Source of the DNA: a virus | Strand: one strand, 5' to 3' | Virus record (IMG/VR): IMGVR_UViG_3300046534_000414 | Coordinates: 1-22,709 of that record | Length of the DNA: 22,709 nt | Shown here: positions 8,062 through 15,296 of the stretch, in pieces | How positions within the stretch are numbered: position 1 is the stretch's first letter | Layout: each line of letters opens with the position of its first letter | Program-made: the position numbers and the translations under genes | Notes under the pieces: model-generated | What the model saw: the letters and a program-made list of their open reading frames with translations, nothing else | What the model was told of the DNA's origin: nothing | Database searches by the model: none

Positions 8062-10037
8062 CCACCCACAAGCTCTGCAATGTCGCTGGCCAGACTTATT
8101 CCTGTCACAGCGGCATATCCTTCTATTTCAATTTCCCAAATATTTGCCAAAAAACCAGAAGGCAGGCGTGTGGCAATGTTCACATCGGTTGTGGTGTGAA
8201 CCAAATTACCGTCAGCATAAATGCGGATTGTGCAGTCTGGGTCTGCTGGGGTCGACTTTGTGCCTGAAACGGGTTCTGTCTCAACAAGTATCGCACCAAA
8301 GTTATCGTATCCCGGCAAGACAATGCGACGGCCCCTCCAAGTCTGGCTTTCAATCGTTGCTCCGTTGCGCGGATCAAACTCTTTTACAACGGCATCGCCC
8401 TCTATGTAGAACAGCGATCCGGTATCAGGATCGTAGGAAAGCAATGTGGGCTGAATATCGGCTTCGATAAAGAACGGCTGTGCCCCACTCAGGTCAACAA
8501 TACCGAATTTTCGAGCACCGTTCGCAACAGGCTGATAAGTGAAATAATACCGCCCGCCCCGTTGTGATGCGCGGATGCTGGATGGACGCAGGGCTCGCCA
8601 CTGCTCTTCTGTAAACAGGCTTCGAGATACGACATTGGCCCCGTTCTGGCTGATCACCACTATGCCTTCATATGAAGCATAGGCGACGGAATATCCCATA
8701 TCGACAATACTGCTGCTGTTCAGGCATGGCAGTGTGCTTTCCAGCTTCTCCATTACCATTAAGGAAGGGTCGGAACCCTGCACTATAAACGGCGATCCTT
8801 TTGTAAGGACCGAGACGAAAACGCCGAACGCGCCAAGACCGATGATATCCGTGTCTGTGGTCATGCGGTATTTTATTGGCCATGCGTGCGGCTTGTATGG
8901 CTCGCAAAACATAAGCTCACGGCCATCAAACGCCGCCATAAGTCCGTTCGGCAGCGAAATCAAACCGCTCATATCATCTGATGGCGCGTTGTAGTCGGTG
9001 CTCGTAATCGGCTCATTCAGGAGTTCGTCAAAATTGTCATACCTTGTCGACCCTGCCAGTGCTACTACCAGTTCCGTAAGGAAGTAGAAGTCTGTTGTGC
9101 CCGAGAGGCTTGTCTTGGAGCGATAAATCCTGATCCTGTCAATTCCACGCCCTGTTTGCACAGGCGCAGGCACGCTATATGACACACCGTCCATCGTACC
9201 CACTTTTACCAATGTGGATGATGGGGCTGGTGCGCTTTCCTCGTCAAACTCGGTGACGTAGGTGTATGTGTAGGTAACGATTTCCTCTGTCGTCGCATAG
9301 TCTCCGGCTTCAAATGGTGACTTGCTAACGTCAGGGAACACAGTGAAGAAGTCCGTGATCGTTGCACTGCCATGCGCGCCGTGTGTGCCAACTGAGTAAT
9401 CTACATCCAAAATCAATCCAAATCGGCCGGCAGCGCCAGAAGGTCGGTTGCGATCAAGTCGGTAAACCCGAATCCTCAGTGTTTCGGCAGCAAAGCTCAA
9501 GCCTGCCAGAACGACTTTCTCGCCATCTATCCTGATGATAGCGCTAGAAGCGTCTGATGCGATGGTTTCTCCGAGGTCAGACACCGCGCTATAACGGTAA
9601 ACAAACTCTTCATCTACATAACCGGCAACAGGTGAATTCACAGTTACGGCGGTCAAGGTGGGCGCGGCCCCAACTGATTGAGATACCTTTGCTACTGTCG
9701 CTTGAGCCGTGGGAGCATAAACGGCAAGGTCATAGTCGGTGCCGCCAACTCGCATCTGCGGTATTCCGCCTGCACCAGTAAAATACAATCTGTTCTGAGC
9801 TACGGGTCCCGAGGTCGCATAAACGTCGGCCTGATCAAAGCTGATAAAGCCTCCACTGTGCTTCAGGAATGTCTGGGGTGCGGTGGCAAATGTGTGCGCG
9901 ACAATAGGCGCTTTAATTGGGCCAATCGATCCATCCTCAAGCCGTGTGTTATTCGCAACCTGAGCATAGTTTGCAGGAAGTAGCCGCGGTTGAAGTCTGG
10001 GAATTGCGCCTTTTAGGTCCGCAGCACGTATCAGCAT
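8058..10037 (-). CDS. Tail nozzle / tail tubular protein B-like, 659 aa
   Basis: GAGGT lies 5 nt before the ATG and overlaps the end of the preceding gene. The protein is rich in beta-strand, with repeated immunoglobulin/propeller-like segments such as YRYSAVSDLGETIAS and YTYVTEFDEESAPAPSS; the latter is a common signature of podovirus nozzle proteins. The start (MLIRAADLKGAIPRLQPRLLPANYAQVANNTRLEDGSI) is typical of the family, as I recall it. P22 gp10 and T7 gp12 fill the same role: they close the tail tube below the adaptor and hold the fibres. Order (two adaptors before, fibre after) and length (600-800 aa is usual) agree. The call rests on pattern and synteny. Confidence 0.7.
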   Translation of the reverse strand: MLIRAADLKGAIPRLQPRLLPANYAQVANNTRLEDGSIGPIKAPIVAHTFATAPQTFLKHSGGFISFDQADVYATSGPVAQNRLYFTGAGGIPQMRVGGTDYDLAVYAPTAQATVAKVSQSVGAAPTLTAVTVNSPVAGYVDEEFVYRYSAVSDLGETIASDASSAIIRIDGEKVVLAGLSFAAETLRIRVYRLDRNRPSGAAGRFGLILDVDYSVGTHGAHGSATITDFFTVFPDVSKSPFEAGDYATTEEIVTYTYTYVTEFDEESAPAPSSTLVKVGTMDGVSYSVPAPVQTGRGIDRIRIYRSKTSLSGTTDFYFLTELVVALAGSTRYDNFDELLNEPITSTDYNAPSDDMSGLISLPNGLMAAFDGRELMFCEPYKPHAWPIKYRMTTDTDIIGLGAFGVFVSVLTKGSPFIVQGSDPSLMVMEKLESTLPCLNSSSIVDMGYSVAYASYEGIVVISQNGANVVSRSLFTEEQWRALRPSSIRASQRGGRYYFTYQPVANGARKFGIVDLSGAQPFFIEADIQPTLLSYDPDTGSLFYIEGDAVVKEFDPRNGATIESQTWRGRRIVLPGYDNFGAILVETEPVSGTKSTPADPDCTIRIYADGNLVHTTTDVNIATRLPSGFLANIWEIEIEGYAAVTGISLASDIAELVGG

Positions 10038-10045
10038 AGTTTACC

Positions 10046-10714
10046 TCACATCCAACGTGGTTTTACGCGAATAGGTGCGCGCTGTTGGCCGCGCATGTTC
10101 GATGCAAAGTGCTTGTTGCAAGCATCATCGAACGCGGCCTTGTGCACCCCAGCCATTTGCGGGTCCGTAAAGTCCTGCTTGTTGGTAGACATAATGCGCC
10201 ATAGCGCCCCGTGCGCCAACTTTTCAGCATATTGCGTGACCATAAATTCCGGCAGCACGTTGTATGCGTCTGCAAGGGGGTCTTCTTCGTCCAGACCGAT
10301 CGCTTGGCCATGGCGGGGCTTAAGGAAGCATGAGACGCGAAGGACGCCAGCCTCAAAAGGATACACAGACACGGTGCCGGGCTTAATCTGCGTAATGTAT
10401 TTTGCCGTGCCGGTGTTGGTCTCGCCTGTCAATTCGTCAGGGTCAACGTCCGTGAATTGTGTTGGCGTCAAAACATTGCCGTTCAGCGTGGCCTCTTCAA
10501 ACTCATGGATTGTTGAATTGATCGTGGCCAGATCACATCCATTCTGGCTTGATATCGTTTTTTTGAACACCTGCCGCCAGCACCTTGTTCGCTCACAAAA
10601 CTCGATCACTGCCAGACGAGCTTGAAACTCGGCGTAGGGCAGCGGCACGGTAGGCACTTGGGGCAATATGTAGGGCATCAACTGGGATACGCTGGTAGTC
10701 ATTGAAAAGGACAT
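10046..10714 (-). CDS. Head-to-tail adaptor / tail tubular protein A-like, 222 aa
   Basis: GGAGGG lies before the ATG and overlaps the stop region of the preceding gene. The N-terminus has a helical segment (AEFQARLAVIEFCERTRCWRQVF, about 28-50) and a strand segment follows. The C-terminus has LPEFMVTQYAEKLAHGALWRIMS followed by a K/H-rich helix. Helix-strand-helix proteins of about 200 aa between capsid and nozzle genes are usual for gatekeeper/adaptor rings such as T7 gp11 or P22 gp4. The protein would form a dodecameric ring below the portal. The family name is not certain; an alternative is a head completion protein. Confidence 0.55.
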   Translation of the reverse strand: MSFSMTTSVSQLMPYILPQVPTVPLPYAEFQARLAVIEFCERTRCWRQVFKKTISSQNGCDLATINSTIHEFEEATLNGNVLTPTQFTDVDPDELTGETNTGTAKYITQIKPGTVSVYPFEAGVLRVSCFLKPRHGQAIGLDEEDPLADAYNVLPEFMVTQYAEKLAHGALWRIMSTNKQDFTDPQMAGVHKAAFDDACNKHFASNMRGQQRAPIRVKPRWM

Positions 10715-10717
10715 CGC

Positions 10718-11413
10718 TTATCCCTCCGCGTTTGCGGCTGCAAGTGACATGCCGTTTTCTGATTGGGAGAAAGTCGTCACGGACTCGCGGAATAGCTGGA
10801 AATGGGCGGCTGCTCGGGCTGCTGACCCGGCCACGCGTCCATCCTTCGAGTATGCGCGATAGATCACGTAATCGACCAGTGGGTTCATATAAACGTCTGG
10901 CACGTCCATGGCGTCCGAGTAGCTGGCCAGTGTGTTCACGTCTGACCCTGGTGTGGGGCTTTGGGTTGGGTATGCGCCTACAACCGCCTCAATGATCCCA
11001 TTGCCATCGTTTCCGGGTGCCACATAGAATTTATTGGGGTCTGCGATGTCATGGATCACATGCACAACCTTTTTGGCGAACGGCACTACGGCAGGATCTT
11101 GCCAAGATGGGATATGGCTGTCCATGATTGACCGAGATTCAAGGCGCCGGATCGCGCCGCCCCCAGTCGTTGACGTTGCCATGTTGCGCGATACGCGTGA
11201 AAGGATTGTGTATTCGGCGGGGAGGGTCTGCAAAGTCCCTTCTGCCATGGTGAGATTGACGGTCTTCGATACCGCGTTTGGCTTGATCGTGACAATCTCG
11301 CGCATCCCATCGTTCACATAGCCGTGCAGTTCCGGCAATGGCCAGCGAACATTGGATGTGTCTTGGAGGGTCGTAGATGCCCGCGTCAGTACGTCTAGGG
11401 TCTGGAATGTCAC
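10718..11413 (-). CDS. Phage adaptor protein (DUF6682-like), 231 aa
   Basis: The start is GTG with GGAG 8 nt upstream. The N-terminus (VLTRASTTLQDTSNVRWPLPELHGYVNDGMREIVTIKP) matches the pattern of the phage adaptor family I know as DUF6682: a helix, then 'RW...EL..Y.NDG..EI'. A strand-rich middle follows (VPDVYMNPLVDYVIYRAYSKDG near 172-193), then a C-terminal helix. The family is found next to N4-gp56-type capsid genes. It probably sits between portal and tail. The stop is 4 nt from the next start, so the two adaptor genes are co-translated. Confidence 0.6.
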   Translation of the reverse strand: MTFQTLDVLTRASTTLQDTSNVRWPLPELHGYVNDGMREIVTIKPNAVSKTVNLTMAEGTLQTLPAEYTILSRVSRNMATSTTGGGAIRRLESRSIMDSHIPSWQDPAVVPFAKKVVHVIHDIADPNKFYVAPGNDGNGIIEAVVGAYPTQSPTPGSDVNTLASYSDAMDVPDVYMNPLVDYVIYRAYSKDGRVAGSAARAAAHFQLFRESVTTFSQSENGMSLAAANAEG

Positions 11414-11433
11414 GCGGGCTTCTCCGTAGGTAA

Positions 11434-11458
11434 AGAGGCCAGCTTTTTAGGCGGCCTC
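11434..11458 (-). terminator. Possible weak intrinsic terminator overlapping a stop codon
   Basis: On the coding strand GAGGCC and GGCCTC (6 bp) enclose a 12-nt loop that contains the TAA of the 211-codon frame, followed by TTT. The short stem and short T-tract make it weak. Read-through into the adaptor genes is likely. Confidence 0.35.
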
Positions 11459-12028
11459 GGTTTTCTCGTCGCGTGTAGCCTGAATGCTTCCACGCATTGT
11501 ATCTGCCTTGGCGGCAGGGTGAGGTTTGCGGCCCACTTCATCTTCGTACACTGTTCTTAGCTGGCTGTCGTCCATGTCTTCAAGGGCAACAATTTTGCCA
11601 TCTGCGGATGGGTCCTGTGGTTCCAAGACTGCATGTTCAGGATCAGGTGCGGGCTCAACGGCTTCGGGATTAGGCGCAGGATCAACCGGCTCAACTGCAA
11701 CCGGTTCATCTGCTGCGGGATCGGGGGGCGGAATTGATGCGGTCGCTAGCTGGCTGTCTGTGGCCATCATGCGCGATTGCCAGTCAATCGGTTCATCAAC
11801 GCTTGTACCCATGCTTATCACTGGTTCGCTTGTTTGGCCGGATGGTCCCTTAAAACGCCGATAACCTTCTGAGATTTTCAGAAATGTATCAATGTGCTTT
11901 TGGTTTTTAACAGGCGCAAGGTGATTGCCATCCCCATAGTCCATAAAGTGATAAGTCGTCTCATCAAGAGACACCTTTGTCCCACCTTCTCGGATCAGAA
12001 CGCATTGGATTAAAACTGTATTAGACAT
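11447..12028 (-). CDS. Structural protein with acidic linker and HeH/LEM-like C-terminus, 193 aa
   Basis: The frame extends upstream to 12082, but ATG 12028 is preferred: it has AAAAGGG upstream, while the longer version starts inside a hairpin with no ribosome site. Residues 1-55 form a small folded domain (VLIQCVLIREGGTKVSLDETTYHFMDYGDGNHLAPV). Residues about 75-145 are a P/A/E/D-rich linker. The C-terminus (DMDDSQLRTVYEDEVGRKPHPAAKADTMRGSI) resembles HeH/LEM-like helical hairpins seen at the ends of phage head proteins. It may be a head accessory or neck protein. The domain at the C-terminus is a tentative match; the overall role is unknown. Confidence 0.6.
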   Translation of the reverse strand: MSNTVLIQCVLIREGGTKVSLDETTYHFMDYGDGNHLAPVKNQKHIDTFLKISEGYRRFKGPSGQTSEPVISMGTSVDEPIDWQSRMMATDSQLATASIPPPDPAADEPVAVEPVDPAPNPEAVEPAPDPEHAVLEPQDPSADGKIVALEDMDDSQLRTVYEDEVGRKPHPAAKADTMRGSIQATRDEKTEAA

Positions 12029-12062
12029 GACAGGTGCCCTTTTGTGATTGCTGGGAAGTATG

Positions 12063-12095
12063 GTTAGCCGCCACATTATCACCTGCGGCGGCTAA
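12063..12095 (-). other. Intergenic hairpin without T-tract
   Basis: TTAGCCGCC (12064-12072) is inverted at 12087-12095, a perfect 9-bp stem with a 14-nt loop. It lies in the 79-nt gap between the 147-aa and 193-aa genes. No T-run follows on the coding strand. It could slow RNA decay or act as a poor terminator. Confidence 0.5.
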
Positions 12096-12107
12096 TCATA
12101 GCGAAGT

Positions 12108-12551
12108 TTAGGAAACGACGCGGATACGGATGTGCAATTTCTTGCCCGCACCGGCTGCGATTTCGGTTGCAGTTTTCAAGCCGATGGAGACGGGTGTGCC
12201 GCCTATTGCCGGAATAGCGGCAATCGCAGTAAGGCTTGTGACGGCACCTGTGTTTGCCGCAACACCGTCGACCAGAACATCGTCGCTTGTGCGAGTTGCG
12301 TCCAGCGAACCAGGCGTTCCAGACATCAGGCCAATGTCGAGGACTTCTGTGCCCACGGCTTCACCGATGAAGTCGAAACCCACGATCCGGCCATGTGGAA
12401 AGACGGGGAAAAGTTCAAGAATATCAGTGGTGGCCAATACTTCATCAATGATGTGGGTGAAAATGTACTCGATCACTTCGCCCTTGCGATGAGGGTGTGG
12501 CACGGGTGTGCGCGCGTTACCCTTGAAATACTTAGATTGCTTGATAGCCAT
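12108..12551 (-). CDS. Probable head decoration/accessory protein, 147 aa
   Basis: GGAG lies 9 nt before the ATG. The protein starts with a basic segment (MAIKQSKYFKGNARTPVPHPHRKGEVIEYIF), then becomes a small strand-rich domain with many A, G, T and V residues. It ends in a strand (KKLHIRIRVVS). There are no cysteines, membrane segments or catalytic motifs. A small beta-rich protein just downstream of the major capsid gene is often a capsid-stabilising decoration protein. It follows the terminator after the capsid gene, so it is probably made in smaller amounts by read-through. The role comes from position and size. Confidence 0.55.
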   Translation of the reverse strand: MAIKQSKYFKGNARTPVPHPHRKGEVIEYIFTHIIDEVLATTDILELFPVFPHGRIVGFDFIGEAVGTEVLDIGLMSGTPGSLDATRTSDDVLVDGVAANTGAVTSLTAIAAIPAIGGTPVSIGLKTATEIAAGAGKKLHIRIRVVS

Positions 12552-12582
12552 GGGATGTGTCTCCGGTTCTGGCGTTAATGGG

Positions 12583-12610
12583 ATAAAGAGGCGCCGTTAT
12601 GGCGCCCCTT
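12583..12610 (-). terminator. Intrinsic terminator after the major capsid gene
   Basis: On the coding strand AGGGGCGCC, loop ATAAC and GGCGCCTCT form a 9-bp stem with one G-U pair, followed by TTATCCC. It starts 8 nt after the capsid stop codon. The T-tract is modest, so partial read-through is likely. Confidence 0.7.
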
Positions 12611-12617
12611 AAACTGC

Positions 12618-13712
12618 TCAGTTCGGGTTAGTGCAGGACGTATCCAGCGCACACACGCCAAAGTCGAGGTCGTTGAACCGCGTCTTCTTCATGCCTGCAA
12701 TCAAGCCGCAGTAAATCTCGATCTGGTTGTCTGCGTCGGTCATTTTCTCGACCCACGACATGCGTGATCCGTTACCGCCGGAACCGTATGCAACCACGCC
12801 AGCCTGACGACCAAGCAAGAGAGCACGGCCCGCAGCAACGTCGCTACCAGCACCGTAATCGCTGTACCGGCGCACTGATTCATGCTCATGCAACACAAGG
12901 TTGCTAATCATGCCAATGCCGCCTTTGACGATCGGAGAGTTGCGACCTTCGGATGTGGCAAGTGCTTGGCTGATCTTGGACCATGACAGGTCGCCAGTTT
13001 CGACGCGCATATCATAAGCCTGAAATGGCGACATGAGCACGATGAAACGTTTACCGCCTTCAACATTGACGGGTGACATGCGAACCACGTTAGGGTTCAC
13101 AGCGTTCATCATTGTTGGTTTAACAGCGACACGCTCAAGAAACGCGACGTTCATCTTGTCGCCAGCCGTAAGTGTGGCCTTTGACGTTGCCGAACCCGCG
13201 TACAGGATGTGATCCGTGTCTGGAGCTTTGATCGGGTTGTTAGCAAACGCTTTGTCAAAAACAGCATCTTGGTTGATCGCGCTGAGTGAGGCGTCACCAG
13301 ACAAGTAAACGAAGAAACCTTCGTCAAGCCACTGCGCGACGTATTCGGATGTACGGTCACGGGCGATGCGGCGCAGGTTGTGCAGTGTGCGCTTGCGCGA
13401 CATACGGCCAGCTGCGGATGCACCTTTACGGGCTTGGTCGATCTTCACTTCGTCTGTGTAGAAAGTCAGGCTTTCGGCGGAACCTTCCACGCGATCATCG
13501 CCCAGTGTCATGCCGCCGCGAAGGCGCATGGACAAATCAAACTGAATCGTGTCGCCAGCTTCATCTTCGAGTTCAACCTTGCGCTCGACAATGTTGTTCT
13601 CGCCTTTACCGATGAATTTGGACCAGTATGATTGCTTTTCCGTGTCTGTTGCCAGTGATGTGGCCCAGCGGCGTACCGCTTTTGGGTCGTTGACACCTAC
13701 TACAGTTTGCAT
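12618..13712 (-). CDS. Major capsid protein, N4-gp56 family, 364 aa
   Basis: AAGGAG lies 8 nt before the ATG, the strongest ribosome site in the window. The protein matches the N4-gp56/DUF4043 capsid family: AVRRWATSL..., SYWSKFIGKGENNIVERKVEL (residues 29-49), GDTIQFDLSMRLRGG, then GDDRVEGSAESLTFYTDEVKIDQARKG, and later a stretch with YCGLIAG and the C-terminal FGVCALDTSC. The family has the HK97 fold and is common in podoviruses. About 360-400 aa is normal, so the gene is complete. It has its own leader (with the 13-nt motif) and a terminator directly after it, as expected for the most abundant virion protein. Family assignment is confident. Confidence 0.9.
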   Translation of the reverse strand: MQTVVGVNDPKAVRRWATSLATDTEKQSYWSKFIGKGENNIVERKVELEDEAGDTIQFDLSMRLRGGMTLGDDRVEGSAESLTFYTDEVKIDQARKGASAAGRMSRKRTLHNLRRIARDRTSEYVAQWLDEGFFVYLSGDASLSAINQDAVFDKAFANNPIKAPDTDHILYAGSATSKATLTAGDKMNVAFLERVAVKPTMMNAVNPNVVRMSPVNVEGGKRFIVLMSPFQAYDMRVETGDLSWSKISQALATSEGRNSPIVKGGIGMISNLVLHEHESVRRYSDYGAGSDVAAGRALLLGRQAGVVAYGSGGNGSRMSWVEKMTDADNQIEIYCGLIAGMKKTRFNDLDFGVCALDTSCTNPN

Positions 13713-13751
13713 TGAACGTCTCCTTTGGGATCAAAATAGAATTGACCAAGG

Positions 13752-13761
13752 CACGTCCTGC
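13752..13761 (-). promoter_or_regulatory. Intergenic motif GCAGGACGTG upstream of the capsid gene (copy C)
   Basis: It lies in the 92-nt leader of the major capsid gene, 41 nt before the ATG. The 13 nt at 13751-13763 are identical to 6105-6117. I see no convincing sigma70 -35/-10 pair in this leader. Confidence 0.4.
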
Positions 13762-13804
13762 GCTTTGTATGTGAACGAGGTTTACCACACATTCGATAGT
13801 GTTA

Positions 13805-13993
13805 TCAACCTTCTTGGAAAGGCGCGCAAATTACTACACCTGCGCGCCTTACAATCGTCTTACTTCGGGGCGCATCTACAACAATACTGAGCACGCCCTC
13901 GCCGGAACGAACCATGCGGATCGTCGTATCATCGCCCACAAGGATCTCGTGTTGGATATGATTATCCTTGGACGTTAATTTGGTTTTCCACAT
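13805..13993 (-). CDS. Small hypothetical protein, 62 aa
   Basis: AGGA lies 8 nt before the ATG. The protein (MWKTKLTSKDNHIQHEILVG...) looks strand-rich with a basic patch (RSKTIVRRAG). It has one cysteine and no membrane segment. It lies between a 94-aa unknown gene and the capsid leader. Its last codons overlap a 10-bp hairpin at 13819-13850, so the 3' end may have a double role. I recognise no family. The ribosome site and tight packing with the previous gene support it being real. Confidence 0.55.
   Translation of the reverse strand: MWKTKLTSKDNHIQHEILVGDDTTIRMVRSGEGVLSIVVDAPRSKTIVRRAGVVICAPFQEG
13819..13850 (-). terminator. Hairpin inside the 3' end of the 62-aa gene, before the capsid leader
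   Basis: AAGGCGCGCA and TGCGCGCCTT form a perfect 10-bp stem with a 12-nt loop. On the coding strand it is followed by TCCAAG, so the T-tract is short. It may attenuate transcription from the scaffold side or protect the capsid mRNA end. Confidence 0.5.
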
Positions 13994-14003
13994 GGGGTCG
14001 GTC

Positions 14004-14288
14004 CTATTCCTTGGTGATCAAAGAGTATCCGCCTTCGAAGGCGTCAGCAGGTGAAAATGAAGTGTATCCACCTTCATACTGAACCCAATACCCACCGACC
14101 TTTGGCGAGTGCTTGCGCACAAACTCATCATCCAGTGCGATTGGGGCGAACCCGTCTTCTTCTGGCACCATCATGAGCAATCCGTAGCTTTCCTGCTCGG
14201 GCGACTCGTTGTGGTACAGTTTTTTAATCTTCAAAGCCCAAACCTTCTTGTGGCTTTGATATTGGGGTAGTTGGCGTTCTACTGGCAT
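14004..14288 (-). CDS. Small conserved phage protein of unknown function, 94 aa
   Basis: AGGA lies 8 nt before the ATG. It starts with MPVERQLPQYQSHKKVWALKIKKLYH, a strand-like segment. It then has PEEDGFAPIALDDEFVRKHSP and a final VGGYWVQYEGGYTSFSPADAFEGGYSLI (residues 64-91). As I recall, small proteins with the 'VGGY.V.YEDGY.S.SPA.AFE.GY' ending are frequent in phages near capsid or lysis genes, without known function. It lies between the scaffold and the capsid. A virion accessory role is possible but unproven. Confidence 0.65.
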   Translation of the reverse strand: MPVERQLPQYQSHKKVWALKIKKLYHNESPEQESYGLLMMVPEEDGFAPIALDDEFVRKHSPKVGGYWVQYEGGYTSFSPADAFEGGYSLITKE

Positions 14289-14304
14289 ATTATAGGTCCT
14301 ATCC

Positions 14305-15285
14305 TTACACTTCTTCCAAGTAGCGGTCTTGCTGCTCTTCAGTCATGCTTGCGAACGATTTTTCTGCTCCGAGCGGATCTCGCATGATCTGCTTGTCTAC
14401 GGCGGCAAAGTGACTGTCTTCGACATCGGCCCCTGTGTCCGAATTGAAGTCGGCAAGGGTCTGCGGTGCCTTGGGCTTTTCGCCGGTCTTCACTTCCAGC
14501 TTATCCTCTGGCCCCTTGTCGACCTTGGCATCGGCCTTGGGCGTCATGGCAAGCGCCTTGCCGTTGCGGGCCTCGTACTCAGCGGAATAAAGGCTGTGAG
14601 CCATTTTGATCTGCCCATCGCGACTTAGATCGGCGTAGGCTTTGTTGCCTGTGACCTCGCGCAACTGACGGTCCCACCCTGGCTTGTGTTCATCGTTCCA
14701 AAGGTCCGGCGCGGTGGCCTTGTATGCTTCTAGGCGTCCGTACCAGTGCTTTTGTTGGTCCGTTGCCGCCTGATCAGCGACGGATGCGGCGGCAGTGATG
14801 GCGGCTTGTGCCCGAGCTTGCTCTGAAATGATGAAATTCTGTTGATCGCCGTATTCTTCCTGCGTCAAATCACCTTGGTCGTATTTGTCCAGCAATTCCT
14901 TTAGCTGCTCTTTGGACTTGGTGACGTATGCCTCGGCCTCGGTGGTGTCGGGGATTTCAGGCATTTTGGGGTCGGCCACGTCCTCAACGGGTGCGACAAC
15001 CGGTGCGACAACCGGTGCGACAACCGGTGCGGGCTCTGATTCCGCCGCCGGTGCGGGCTCGGCGGCAGTCTGCTCCGCAATGTCGGGCTCATCGCCGTCT
15101 GTTACCAATGGCAGGGCGTCTGCTGGCGTGGCCTCGGCAGGGTCAGGGGTTGGTGTTACGATGGGATCGTCGCCAGTAGACAAAAGCTCAATCTCTTGGT
15201 CAGTAAACCCGCCTTCTTTCAGGCTTTCGATTGTGAACTCTTCTGGGATGTGGTCGTAATCTGTTGTTTCAATGCGTAAAGTCAT
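14305..15285 (-). CDS. Probable scaffold protein, 326 aa
   Basis: AAAGGA lies 6 nt before the ATG. The protein is very acidic. Residues 40-110 are a D/P/A/E-rich disordered region with a tandem APVV repeat (86-100). Residues 110-180 are predicted coiled coil (VTKSKEQLKELLDKYDQGDLTQEEY, then A/Q-rich). A Trp-containing segment (KHWYGRLEAYKATAPDLW) follows, and the C-terminus is a charged helix (TEEQQDRYLEEV). Low complexity, coiled coil, acidic N-terminus and position between portal and major capsid are typical for head scaffolds. The sequence does not identify a named family; the role is inferred from composition and synteny. Confidence 0.65.
   Translation of the reverse strand: MTLRIETTDYDHIPEEFTIESLKEGGFTDQEIELLSTGDDPIVTPTPDPAEATPADALPLVTDGDEPDIAEQTAAEPAPAAESEPAPVVAPVVAPVVAPVEDVADPKMPEIPDTTEAEAYVTKSKEQLKELLDKYDQGDLTQEEYGDQQNFIISEQARAQAAITAAASVADQAATDQQKHWYGRLEAYKATAPDLWNDEHKPGWDRQLREVTGNKAYADLSRDGQIKMAHSLYSAEYEARNGKALAMTPKADAKVDKGPEDKLEVKTGEKPKAPQTLADFNSDTGADVEDSHFAAVDKQIMRDPLGAEKSFASMTEEQQDRYLEEV
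14990..15025. repeat. Three perfect 12-bp tandem repeats inside the scaffold gene
   Basis: The unit GGTGCGACAACC occurs three times without change and continues as a partial fourth copy. It encodes the APVV repeat of the disordered linker. The unit length keeps the frame, so copy number could vary without harm. Confidence 0.9.
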
Positions 15286-15296
15286 GGTTTTTCCTT

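Noticed and set aside
10095-10625. 176-aa plus-strand frame
   Set aside because: It is opposite the adaptor gene, with no ribosome site and no recognisable motif.
12029-12082. Longer start (GTG 12082) of the 193-aa protein
   Set aside because: It begins in a hairpin loop without a ribosome site, while ATG 12028 has AAAAGGG at a good distance.
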